From positions 1 through 37,329 of the forward strand of contig JAYVSV010000033.1 in assembly GCA_043775015.1 (NCBI GenBank): DNA of 37,329 nucleotides. The letters run 5' to 3'. Under the pieces are notes generated by a model. That model was not told the origin of the DNA, did not search any database, and saw nothing but the letters and a program-made list of their open reading frames with translations. Below, piece by piece: positions 16,902 to 25,215 of this stretch. The stretch's first letter is position 1. Each line of letters opens with the position of its first letter. This DNA comes from CANJXF01 sp043775015. Its GTDB lineage: Bacteria; Verrucomicrobiota; Verrucomicrobiia; Limisphaerales; CANJXF01. A program made the translations under genes and the position numbers.

Positions 16902-19610
16902 CTAACGGCTCGCTGGAATTTCCAAAGTAAATTCCGCGTATTTCCCCACCTCGCTCGCCACTCTTATTTCCCCCCCATACTCCCGCACGATCTTGTAGCA
17001 GATACTCAAACCCAACCCCATCCCTTCCCCCACCTCTTTCGTCGTGAAAAACGGATCAAATATCCTGCCCAAATCCACCTCAGCTATCCCGTTCCCGTTG
17101 TCCCGGAATACAACCAGACTCTTGTCCCCCACCATTTTTCCTGTGATCAATAGCGTCGGCTGCTCTCCTTCTCCGAAACTCTTTTCCTTCAGCGCATCCA
17201 ACGCATTTTGCAACAGATTGATCACCACTTGGATCAACCGGTTTGGGTTCGCCCGAACCGTCTGCCCCTCCGGAACCCTTATCTCGATCTTCACCTTGTC
17301 CCGCCACTCGCTGCCCAGGTAGCGCAACGCCGATTCGATCACCGGCTCCACTTCTATTACCTCCGCACCACCCGTGTCCGTGTGGGAAAATTTCCTCAGA
17401 TCCAGCACAATATTTTTCACCCGATTGATCCCTTCCTCCACGTCCCGGAGCACCTCCGCGAATTCCGCCGCCTGTTCCGGCCCGAGTCCACTCCCTTTAT
17501 TCCGCAACGTGTAAAGCCCCGTAGTCGCGAAGTTCAGCGGGTTATTGATCTCGTGAATTATCCCCGCGCTCATGCGGCCCAACGCCGCCATTTTCTCCGT
17601 TTGCACCAACTGCAATTCCGTTTGCTTTAACTGCTCGATCGTCTGTTCCAGTTTTTTATTTTGCTCCGACAATTTCTCCTGGTAAACCTGCGTCGCCAGC
17701 AGGTTTTTTATCCGAACGTGGAGTTCCGTCGTCGAGAACGGTTTGGCCAGAAAGTCATTCGCTCCTGCGGAGAGCGCTGCTAGTTTGGTCTCCTCATCCG
17801 CCCGCGCCGTCAAGATGATGATCGGAATATTCCGAGTGGCTGTCTGGCCTCGCAACTCCCGGCAGACCTGTAACCCATCTTTTTCCGGCATGTTCATGTC
17901 AAGCAGGATCAACTCCGGCAGTTGTTCCGACGCAACCTCAAATGCCTCCTGCCCATCCCCTGCCTCGACGATTTGAAATTGATTTTTTAACTGCGATTTC
18001 AAAAACCGCAACATGTCCGGCTCGTCATCCGCGATGAGGATTCGTGCGGCGCTGTCGTCTGGCTTTTGTCGCGTGGTCTGAGCCGATTCTTCCTCTGCTC
18101 CCACCGTGAATAATGCCGCCCGCCGATACAGGTTGGCCACCCACTCTTCCGTCTCCATGTCTTGCGGCGGCGTGGGCGTGGGCGCTTCGTGGAATGCGGA
18201 ACGCGGAACGGGGAACTCGGAAATTTCCGTCCCGCCCATGCGGGGCGTTCCGACTTCCGCATTGTAGGGCATCTGCACGGTGAACCGCGCTCCCTTGCCT
18301 TCCTCGCTTTCCACCCATACCTTGCCTCCGTGTAGCTCCGTCAATTCTTTCACCAATGACAGCCCGATCCCTACTCCTTGGTATTTCCGTTTGGAGGTTC
18401 CATCCGCCTGCCAAAATCGATCGAAGACATGGGACAAATTCTTCGCCGCAATTCCTATCCCGGTATCGGCGACGGCCAGCACGAAATCTTTCTCCTTTTT
18501 TTTCACTTCGATTTTTACCGTCCCTCCCTTGGGTGTAAATTTAAGCGCGTTGATGACTAGGTTCAATACCACTTTTTCCAGCTTGTCCCGATCCACCTGT
18601 ACCGCGCCAAAATCTGGCTCCACGTAAATCTCAAGGCTGATGGTTTTATTGTCTGCCATCTGTTGCGCTGCGCTGGCTATGCCGCGGATGAAGGCGTTCA
18701 TTTCCATCGGCTCCCGTTTGACTTCCATGCGTCCGGATTCAAGCCGAACCAGATCGAGCAGGTCGTTGATCAGCTTGAGCAATCTAATCCCATTCGCATG
18801 CATGATGCCCAATAGTGTTTTTGTTTCTTCGTCGAATTTTCGGCCCGGGCCATTGAGCATCGCTTCCAACGGCGAGAGCAGCAGCGTCAAGGGGGTGCGC
18901 AGTTCGTGACTGATGTTGGCAAAGAAGCGATCTTTGACTTGCCCCAACTCGACGAGTTTGTCGTTGGTCTCCGCCAGCTTTTTACGGTTCTTCTCCAATT
19001 CAAAACGCAGGACGAACTCGCGAAAATGGAGGCGATTGTAAAAATAATTTCCAGTTGTAATGATGATTCCGGTGAGGATCAGGAAATAGTTGTTGTTAAA
19101 AAACCGGTCGAATATTCCCAAAGGATCACCCTGCCAGAAGCAGGCAGCCTGATACATCAATAATACCGCTGTAACGCAAAACAGTGACTCCCATACGCTC
19201 CAGTGGACCACCACGCTGATGGCTAATAAAATCAAATTCAGCCCTGCGTAGTAGGGCGACGACGCGCCGTCTTTGAGGTAGATCATCCACGCGATGAAGA
19301 AGGCCGGCAACAACGCGATCGGCGGCCCTAGCCAACGATAATGTCTTAGTCCTATTTCCGTCCGGTAGAGCAACCAAATGATTCCGACCAATACTGAACA
19401 AGCCAGTCGTAGCACCAAAAACTGCGGCAAGTTTTCCCGGTCGGAAAAAAAATCGAGCGTGACGCCCGCTGGCATGAGGAAGATGACCAGCCCTGATGCG
19501 ACTTTGCCGGTGTCAATCCGGTCCAGCCGTTCGTGGATGCGATACGCTTCCTTGAATTCTTTCGAATTCAGCGTTTCGTCACTTGTGGTCGTTTGGCTTT
19601 CTAACTTCAA
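16902..19610 (-). CDS. Membrane hybrid kinase (6TM-HisKA-HATPase-REC-HisKA-HATPase), PhcS-like
   Basis: 902 residues. N-terminal hydrophobic segments between about 37 and 195, with SSPYYAGLNLILLA (118-130), a pattern I associate with PhcS/LqsS-type sensors. First HisKA: FANISHELRTPL with H235. HATPase with N350/N354 and DTGIGI (382-387). Linker 454-485. Receiver with D571 (LLLDMNMPEKDG) and K623 (LAKPF). Coiled coil 640-675. Second HisKA H686 (SAGIIHEINNPL) and a second HATPase. Two kinase cores in one chain suggest an internal phosphorelay. The TTG start at 19610 overlaps the methyltransferase gene by 32 bases, so the two are coupled. No better start is visible. Confidence 0.85.
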   Translation of the reverse strand: MKLESQTTTSDETLNSKEFKEAYRIHERLDRIDTGKVASGLVIFLMPAGVTLDFFSDRENLPQFLVLRLACSVLVGIIWLLYRTEIGLRHYRWLGPPIALLPAFFIAWMIYLKDGASSPYYAGLNLILLAISVVVHWSVWESLFCVTAVLLMYQAACFWQGDPLGIFDRFFNNNYFLILTGIIITTGNYFYNRLHFREFVLRFELEKNRKKLAETNDKLVELGQVKDRFFANISHELRTPLTLLLSPLEAMLNGPGRKFDEETKTLLGIMHANGIRLLKLINDLLDLVRLESGRMEVKREPMEMNAFIRGIASAAQQMADNKTISLEIYVEPDFGAVQVDRDKLEKVVLNLVINALKFTPKGGTVKIEVKKKEKDFVLAVADTGIGIAAKNLSHVFDRFWQADGTSKRKYQGVGIGLSLVKELTELHGGKVWVESEEGKGARFTVQMPYNAEVGTPRMGGTEISEFPVPRSAFHEAPTPTPPQDMETEEWVANLYRRAALFTVGAEEESAQTTRQKPDDSAARILIADDEPDMLRFLKSQLKNQFQIVEAGDGQEAFEVASEQLPELILLDMNMPEKDGLQVCRELRGQTATRNIPIIILTARADEETKLAALSAGANDFLAKPFSTTELHVRIKNLLATQVYQEKLSEQNKKLEQTIEQLKQTELQLVQTEKMAALGRMSAGIIHEINNPLNFATTGLYTLRNKGSGLGPEQAAEFAEVLRDVEEGINRVKNIVLDLRKFSHTDTGGAEVIEVEPVIESALRYLGSEWRDKVKIEIRVPEGQTVRANPNRLIQVVINLLQNALDALKEKSFGEGEQPTLLITGKMVGDKSLVVFRDNGNGIAEVDLGRIFDPFFTTKEVGEGMGLGLSICYKIVREYGGEIRVASEVGKYAEFTLEIPASR
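18229..18244. repeat. TCCCGC-CCAT-GCGGGG hairpin inside kinase gene
   Basis: Imperfect member of the same hairpin family, in the linker between the first kinase core and the receiver (encoding GTPRMGGTEIS). Upstream bases carry GGAACGCGGAAC-like words. Confidence 0.45.
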
Positions 19611-21003
19611 TGAATATGTTTACTCCGGTGTTGTCGGATTTGACGGTGCATTCGTCTGCCGTTGCTTTGTCGGGCTTCAGGGTGCGCGCCTCGCGCGACG
19701 TGCGATAGTTCAAATGCCAGTCCAACAAATGTTCCATCCCGTTTCTCAGTGGGTTGCTCCGGTCCACATTCGTCACCAGCAATAGACCTCCCGGCCGGAT
19801 CATCTCATAAAAATTATTCATCAATCGCTGGCACACTGCGTCGGTGAGGTAATCGAATAGTCCTGCGCAATAGACCATGTCATAGCGGGGCTCCCGACTC
19901 GTCGAACCGCCCTTCCCGCCTTCTTTTATTATTTGTTGAACGGATTTCCTCTGGTATTCCACCTTGGTTCTGCGGCCTGTTTTGTGTTTGATTTCCTCCA
20001 ATGTTTCGCGCGTGTGCTGGAGTGTTTCTTCATTGAAATCTACCAGGGTGAATTGGGCTCGGTTGCTGATTTCTTTTTCGTTGAGAAATTTTTGCACCTC
20101 CCACGCTGGGCCGCATCCGAGGTTGTAGGCCAGCATGGGCCGCTTTTCCCGCGTCGCACGCAGAGTTTCCTCCATCAATTTGTCGGCCAAAAATATCACC
20201 CGGTTCCGGTGCGCCTCGGCCGGTGGCTGTTTCAGAAACCAGTGGTTCACTATTTTTGCGAAGAGCGTGTTCCCTTCGGTTTTCCGCATCATCATGTTCA
20301 CCATTTCATAATCGCCCGCATAGCCCAGCGGCTTTTGAAATGTGCGGTAGGCAAAGGGGGAGCAGAGGACCAACGAGTGCAGTTGCCTCCTCATATAGGC
20401 GTGGTGGACTCCGCGCAGTTCTTCTTCCAGCTTTTCTGCAATGGTTTCGAATTTATCGAAAAACCGGTCGATCACCTGTAGCACCGGCCCGGCCAGTTCC
20501 GTGACGACTTTCTCTTCTTGCGCCTCTCGTTGTTCTAGTGGGGCTGCTCCGATCTCCAGTTCGATGTCTTCCAACCACATTCGCATTTCCATGAGAAAAC
20601 TTTGCAGGTCCGCGATCAGGATTTTATATTCAGGATCAATTTTAAAAACCTTTTGCCACTTTGTCAGAAAGCCGCCGAATCCCTGTCCCGCGTTTACGGG
20701 ATCGGCCACCAAACTTTGTCTCTGCAAATCTTCTTCCTGCCACGGGTCATCCAATGTCACTTCGCAGATCATCGTCGCGCCGGTGTTCACCAGGTTGCGG
20801 ATCACTCCCCGCCCTGCATACGCTCTTCGTGTGCCTGTTCCTATTTCCAGTCTCATGACCTCGGACATCTGCAAGACCAGGTGCGGATCGTAGATTTCCA
20901 ACACCACTTGCCGCCGCGATAGTCTCAGCAGCGTGGTGTGCAGTTCTCTTCCCCGGCTCGTTTTACATACGATGCTCTGGGAGGCTTTGGCTCCGGGTTG
21001 CAT
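19579..21003 (-). CDS. PhcB-like SAM methyltransferase (3-hydroxy-fatty-acid methyl ester signal synthesis)
   Basis: 474 residues. The first 100 are a small beta domain (SIVCKTSRGRELHTTLLRL) somewhat like PilZ. Helical stretches follow, then the family's PLGYAGDYEMVN motif (about 225-236) and a Rossmann methyltransferase with LAYNLGCGPA (about 291-300, SAM motif I) and LVDFN. The combination of PLGYAGDYEMVN with a C-terminal methyltransferase is what I know from proteins annotated as extracellular-factor 3-OH-PAME synthases (Ralstonia PhcB). The frame is open back to 21099, but the likely start is the ATG at 21003 (or GTG at 21009) preceded by AGGAGA. It follows fabI by about 68 bases and overlaps the hybrid kinase gene. 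Product identity is inferred; no assay. Confidence 0.75.
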   Translation of the reverse strand: MQPGAKASQSIVCKTSRGRELHTTLLRLSRRQVVLEIYDPHLVLQMSEVMRLEIGTGTRRAYAGRGVIRNLVNTGATMICEVTLDDPWQEEDLQRQSLVADPVNAGQGFGGFLTKWQKVFKIDPEYKILIADLQSFLMEMRMWLEDIELEIGAAPLEQREAQEEKVVTELAGPVLQVIDRFFDKFETIAEKLEEELRGVHHAYMRRQLHSLVLCSPFAYRTFQKPLGYAGDYEMVNMMMRKTEGNTLFAKIVNHWFLKQPPAEAHRNRVIFLADKLMEETLRATREKRPMLAYNLGCGPAWEVQKFLNEKEISNRAQFTLVDFNEETLQHTRETLEEIKHKTGRRTKVEYQRKSVQQIIKEGGKGGSTSREPRYDMVYCAGLFDYLTDAVCQRLMNNFYEMIRPGGLLLVTNVDRSNPLRNGMEHLLDWHLNYRTSREARTLKPDKATADECTVKSDNTGVNIFIEVRKPNDHK

Positions 21004-21071
21004 GGCCACGGTTTTTGGTTTTTCTCTCCTGTTTTCCGGGGCCGTTTCTGATTTTATGCCGTTTAAAAAAT

Positions 21072-21842
21072 TCACATGCCCATGATTTGGTAGCCACAAT
21101 CGACGTAGAGCACCTGGCCGGTGATGGCGGCGGCACCGTCGCTCGCCAAAAAGGTCCCCGTCGCGCCGAGTTCTTCCGGAAGCACATTTCGCTTGAGCGG
21201 AGAGTGTGCCTCGTAGTGTTTGAGCATTTCAGTGAAACCGGAAATCCCGCGCGCCGCCAGCGTATTCACCGGCCCTGCGCTAATGCAGTTGACTCGAATT
21301 TTCTTTGGCCCCAAATCGTAAGCCAGATACCGCGTGCTGCATTCAAGGGACGCTTTGGCCACACCCATCACGTTGTAATGTGGAACTACTTTTTCCGCGC
21401 CATAATAGGACATGGCCACGATACTGCCGCCTTCCGTCATCAGCGCTGCTGCAGCCCGGGAGAGCGCAATCAACGAATAGGAGCTGACATCATGCGAAAT
21501 TCGAAACGCCTCGCGGCTGGTATTTACAAACTCGCCTTCGAGGGCATCTTTCGGCGCAAAAGCAACCGAGTGGAGAAGCAAATGTAATTTTCCAAATTTC
21601 TGCGTCACTTCGCTGAAAACTTTCGCGATGTCCTCATCTTTGGTCACATCGCAGGGCATCAGCAATGTGTCCGGCCCGAACGCCCCGGCGAGTTCTTCCA
21701 CATTTTCTTTGAGCCGTTCGCCCTGGTAGGTGAACGCGAGCTTTGCTCCGGCTTTGTGCCAGGCTTGCGCGATGGCCCACGCGATCGAGCGTTTGTTGGC
21801 CACTCCAAAGACTATTCCAATTTTTCCTGCCAGTGTTGTCAT
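21072..21842 (-). CDS. fabI: Enoyl-[acyl-carrier-protein] reductase (NADH)
   Basis: Last reduction of fatty-acid elongation, trans-2-enoyl-ACP to acyl-ACP using NADH. 256 residues, the standard FabI size. Visible: GIVFGVANKRSIAWAIA nucleotide-binding start, the LLHSVAFAPK region, and the Y-x6-K catalytic pair (YNVMGVAK) after MSYYGAEK, ending with VDCGYQIMGM. The open frame extends to 22337, but the true start is the ATG at 21842 (MTTLAGKIG). Located directly upstream of the PhcB-like gene in the same orientation. Confidence 0.93.
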   Translation of the reverse strand: MTTLAGKIGIVFGVANKRSIAWAIAQAWHKAGAKLAFTYQGERLKENVEELAGAFGPDTLLMPCDVTKDEDIAKVFSEVTQKFGKLHLLLHSVAFAPKDALEGEFVNTSREAFRISHDVSSYSLIALSRAAAALMTEGGSIVAMSYYGAEKVVPHYNVMGVAKASLECSTRYLAYDLGPKKIRVNCISAGPVNTLAARGISGFTEMLKHYEAHSPLKRNVLPEELGATGTFLASDGAAAITGQVLYVDCGYQIMGM

Positions 21843-21889
21843 ATTTTTGTAAAGTGAATCGCTGCGTCCTGTGTTGCGCGTGACCACTT

Positions 21890-23086
21890 TTAACTGGTTT
21901 CTTTTCGGTAACGCAACCAAATCAATCCGCAAAGGCCAATTAACAACAGCCCCGCCACCGACCAAATGCTGATTCCGGCGACGGCAGGATAGAATTGTTT
22001 TGCGCTGGCTCCCACGAGCGCACCCAGAAATGTTCCCAGTCCGATCATCGCTTCGTGCAAACCGCCATGCCTCCCGCTCTTGCGGGACGAGCCGCCCTCC
22101 ATTGAATAATAGAGTGACGAGTAATAGATCAACCCGACCGACATGCCAAAAATAACTTGCGCCAGCAGCATTACCCAAAGCTGTGGAGCCAATAATACGC
22201 CAAGGAAACTCGCTACGAGTAGAATTTTTGCGCGGAGCAGAATGCCAAATCGATAGTGCCATCCGGGCCAAAGCCAAAATAATATGAACGCGCCCATCCG
22301 CGCAAAAAACCAGAGCGAACAGAAAAATCCCGCCCACATCGGCGACAAGTGGAATCGGTTTGCCACTTCCGGAATCATGGGAATGGCGGTGTTGATCGCC
22401 ACATACGCAAACGGATTGGTCAGCAACGCGAAACGTAGAAATGTTTTTCGTGCGACGCTATTATTTTGGCCAACCGGCAAAACCGGTTGCGGCAAGATCT
22501 GGCGCGCGGGATCGTGCGCGACGTTTACTTTCGTTCGCTCCATCCAGAAAACCATCCCCAATTGGCCGAGGTGAATTAAAACGGGAACCCAGAACATCGA
22601 CGCAACTCCAAGCTTTTCAAAAAGTGCGCCGCCGATAAAAAAGGAAACCGCGCTGACTCCCGACCAAACGATGTTGTAAATGCCCGCCATCCGCGGCATG
22701 CGTGAGCTGGATTCTCCTTCGCTGATGAGAGATTGCAACGTCGGCCAGGTGAAACAAACGCCAAATGTCCAGGCGAGCAAGACAACGATTTGAGCAGCGG
22801 AAGAATTCAGGAAAAACCCCGCGCCAAGGGCCGCCAACATGATGCTGAAACCAAGTTTCAAAGCCCTGTAATTTCCAACCCGATGCGCGAACCAGCCGCC
22901 GAGCCACGACGAACCTGCATAAACCAATCCGTGCAACGCAACCAACTTGAGATTTTCAGAAACCCCAAAATGAAGCTGGCGCTCCGTAAAAAAGAAAAGC
23001 CAATTGAAATAAAGTCCCGTGGCGAAAGCGTTTAATCCCTCAAGCGTAAAAACGGCGAGTTTGAATTGTCGAAAAGAAATCGCCAT
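21890..23086 (-). CDS. MFS transporter
   Basis: 398 residues, 11-12 membrane segments, beginning MAISFRQFKLAVFTLEG and with YFNWLFFFTERQLHF in the first helices. FGVCFTWPTLQSLI and VGLIYYSSLYYS are typical MFS stretches. Central linker (about 185-205) and a late loop (about 330-345) contain palindromic insertions. ATG at 23086 chosen; the frame reaches back to 23242 only by overlapping the NUDIX gene. It lies 5 bases after the NUDIX stop, so the two are probably one transcript. Substrate unknown; its place ahead of fabI and PhcB-like does not prove export of the ester. Confidence 0.85.
   Translation of the reverse strand: MAISFRQFKLAVFTLEGLNAFATGLYFNWLFFFTERQLHFGVSENLKLVALHGLVYAGSSWLGGWFAHRVGNYRALKLGFSIMLAALGAGFFLNSSAAQIVVLLAWTFGVCFTWPTLQSLISEGESSSRMPRMAGIYNIVWSGVSAVSFFIGGALFEKLGVASMFWVPVLIHLGQLGMVFWMERTKVNVAHDPARQILPQPVLPVGQNNSVARKTFLRFALLTNPFAYVAINTAIPMIPEVANRFHLSPMWAGFFCSLWFFARMGAFILFWLWPGWHYRFGILLRAKILLVASFLGVLLAPQLWVMLLAQVIFGMSVGLIYYSSLYYSMEGGSSRKSGRHGGLHEAMIGLGTFLGALVGASAKQFYPAVAGISIWSVAGLLLIGLCGLIWLRYRKETS
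22072..22087. repeat. TCCCGC-TCTT-GCGGGA hairpin inside MFS gene
   Basis: Perfect 6-bp stem with a 4-base loop in the sequence encoding GGSSRKSGRHGG, a probable loop between two membrane segments. Same family as 13666-13681 and 26027-26042. Confidence 0.65.
22471..22489. repeat. CAACCGG/CCGGTTG hairpin inside MFS gene
   Basis: Seven-bp stem with a CAAAA loop, in the linker between the two halves of the transporter (encoding PQPVLPVGQNN). A different stem from the TCCCGC family. Confidence 0.5.
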
Positions 23087-23091
23087 GCCAT

Positions 23092-23574
23092 TTAGCCAGG
23101 CTGAACCGAATCCGCCACTCTGGAAATTTCGTCGATCGCTTTGCAACAATACCATTGCACGGCGCTGGACATGGGCGGGTCGAGACTTGGCAATTCGTCC
23201 TTCGAACACCAGCGGATGGCGTGATGCTCCGCCTCTGCGCATTGAACTTCAACAGTTTTCGGGCGCGCCCAATAGATCATCCCGATATGTTCGTGGGTTT
23301 CGCTGATTCGGTGGATGTCGAGAAACCGCGGGGCAATCAGCGCACGAGTCCCCGCTTCGGTTGTCGGAGGGCGTTCACCGATTAATTCAACATCAAGACC
23401 ACTCTCCTCTTTCGCTTCGCGCAACGCGGCGATTTCCGGATCTTCGTCCAACTCGATATGCCCACCGAGGGGCAGCCACTTATTGAGCTTGCGGTGGTGA
23501 ATGACTAAAATTTTTCCATCGTGAACCACGAAAATCGCAACCGTAAAATCAATTTTTTCATGAATGTGTGCCAT
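23092..23574 (-). CDS. NUDIX hydrolase
   Basis: 160 residues, one NUDIX fold. The NUDIX box G-x5-E-x7-R-E-U-x-E-E-x-G-U is complete: G in LGGHIELD, then E-D-P-E-IAA-L-R-E-A-K-E-E-S-G-L. Hydrolyses a nucleoside diphosphate linked to another group; the actual substrate is unknown. The N-terminal strand reads FTVAIFVVHDGKILVI. The ATG at 23574 has no strong ribosome site visible. Confidence 0.9.
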   Translation of the reverse strand: MAHIHEKIDFTVAIFVVHDGKILVIHHRKLNKWLPLGGHIELDEDPEIAALREAKEESGLDVELIGERPPTTEAGTRALIAPRFLDIHRISETHEHIGMIYWARPKTVEVQCAEAEHHAIRWCSKDELPSLDPPMSSAVQWYCCKAIDEISRVADSVQPG

Positions 23575-23715
23575 GCAAAATCAACTTTGGAGATGGGATT
23601 TGAAACCGTCAACTTAGTTGGGAAAAGACGCTGATAATCCGCTTAAAAAAGAGATGACCGAACAAAACAATATCCAAATCTAATCGGGCTTGAAAGCCGA
23701 GAGGATGACCGCAAA

Positions 23716-24948
23716 CTATTTCTTGTTGGAACGGCGTAGGCAACGTCCTGCAATAATGCCTGCCCCAATCAAACCAAGTGCAATCGTCGATGGCTCGGGA
23801 ACATAAGTAATCGCCAAACCATTCCCGCCATCGACCAGCGAAATGAAAAATTGAGAGCCGCCGTTCAACGGATTGCTAAAACCTGAAATATTAAGATCGA
23901 ACGCGTTCGCATCAAATCCGGTTATTCCACCCGTCGTTGAGGCGATGGTCCAAGTGTATCCAACTGAGTTATTAAAATTATTAACATTTCCAGCCGTGTT
24001 CGCCAAAGTCAGCGAGGAAATATATATGGTAAATTTATTTCCCGAGGTCGCATTAATAGCGAGCGTTCCATTCAAACTCAATAAATCCCAACCAGTGCCT
24101 GCTCCGCTGGACACATCCTTGATTTCCCAATCCATACCGGCTCCGCCGTTCCACGTTTGGTTTCCAGAGGTAAATGTTCCCACTCGACTTGCTCCGGCAC
24201 TGTCGCCGGCAGAAATACGACTTCCAGAGTTCAACGTGAGGCCACCAGTGATGGTGCCTTTCCCGCCAAAAGTGCCGCCATTGACCGTGACGGTATTTGT
24301 TCCTGTACCGCTTCCAGTGGTGTTGTTGACCAAAACTCTACCAGCACTGACCGTAGTTACTCCTGAATAGGTGTTCGCAGATGTGATCGTCAACGTCCCG
24401 TTTCCGGTTTTATTCAAGGCACCTGCTCCACTCACAACTCCAGAAACCGAGGTGTTTGTAGCACCCCCAATGGTCAGGGCAAACCCACTATTATTAATGG
24501 GGCCACCGAAGGCCAAATTTCCCGTATTTGCGGTCCAAGTTTGAGCACGGGCTAAAGCCAATGAGGTGTTGATCGTCTGTAGAGTGGTTCCGTTATTGAC
24601 AATGCTGCCACCGACCGTGAGCACTGCGGTTCCGCCGAAAGTATAATTATTGGTTGTGGCAGTAAATACGATATTTGAAATGGAGGTAGCCGAAAGAATA
24701 AGAGGGGTTACGGATGCACCAGCAGCCACATTTCCAAAAGTAGCGATATCAGCCACCCCAGGAACAGGAGTTACATTTCCCCAATTTTGTTTCTTGGCCC
24801 AATCTTCCAAATTGGAACCATTTCCAGCTTGTCCGTCCCAAGTAGCTGACGTGGCGTGAACCCATGAAGTGACTGAAAGCATGGAAACAATCATCAAAGA
24901 GACGATCCCTTTTGCTTTCACTTTTTCAAATTTACCTCTTAAATTCAT
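23716..24948 (-). CDS. PEP-CTERM protein with autotransporter-type strand repeats
   Basis: Secreted or surface protein of 410 residues. From the ATG at 24948 (AAGGAA about 10 bases upstream) it starts with a signal segment (GIVSLMIVSMLSVTSWVHA). A beta-rich body contains an autotransporter-associated strand repeat (LNKTGNGTLTITSANTYSGV) and many NGT/GGT turns. The C-terminus VPEPSTIALGLIGAGIIAG followed by RCLRRSNKK is a PEP-CTERM sorting signal: PEP motif, hydrophobic helix, basic tail. This signal targets proteins to the exosortase system. Carbohydrate or matrix roles are only possibilities. The frame is open back to 25047, but the internal start has the better ribosome site. Confidence 0.88.
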   Translation of the reverse strand: MNLRGKFEKVKAKGIVSLMIVSMLSVTSWVHATSATWDGQAGNGSNLEDWAKKQNWGNVTPVPGVADIATFGNVAAGASVTPLILSATSISNIVFTATTNNYTFGGTAVLTVGGSIVNNGTTLQTINTSLALARAQTWTANTGNLAFGGPINNSGFALTIGGATNTSVSGVVSGAGALNKTGNGTLTITSANTYSGVTTVSAGRVLVNNTTGSGTGTNTVTVNGGTFGGKGTITGGLTLNSGSRISAGDSAGASRVGTFTSGNQTWNGGAGMDWEIKDVSSGAGTGWDLLSLNGTLAINATSGNKFTIYISSLTLANTAGNVNNFNNSVGYTWTIASTTGGITGFDANAFDLNISGFSNPLNGGSQFFISLVDGGNGLAITYVPEPSTIALGLIGAGIIAGRCLRRSNKK

Positions 24949-25085
24949 ACCTAAGTATTCCTTTTCCCTGCTATCAGTTTTCTTGGCTTTAATTTTTGTA
25001 TCAATATTGTTCACCGAGGGCAATGAAAAAGTTGCAAAATTTGACAATAGTTATTCACAGGCAGATAAAGGAAATTTCGGCGAAA

Positions 25086-25160
25086 TGGTGCGCGATACAG
25101 GGTTCGAACCTGTGACCCCTACCGTGTCAAGGTAATGCTCTACCACTGAGCTAACCGCGC
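25086..25160 (-). tRNA. tRNA-Val (GAC)
   Basis: Complete cloverleaf on the minus strand: acceptor GCGCGGT with ATCGCGC, D arm GCTC-AGTGGTA-GAGC, anticodon loop TTGACAC with GAC, T arm with GGTTCGAACCC, discriminator A, encoded CCA. A nearby short + strand ORF over the same region is a shadow. Confidence 0.95.
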
Positions 25161-25215
25161 ACAAACTTGCAGGGCGCATAAAGTGCCATTCTTCTAAATC
25201 TTGGCAAGCGCAGAA

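Noticed and set aside
21843..22337. N-terminal extension of fabI
   Set aside because: FabI similarity starts at MTTLAGKIG; the upstream part overlaps the MFS gene in another frame.
24869..25135. + strand ORF ending in VRDTGFEPVTPTVSR
   Set aside because: It runs into the tRNA-Val gene; that peptide is a well-known false translation of a tRNA.
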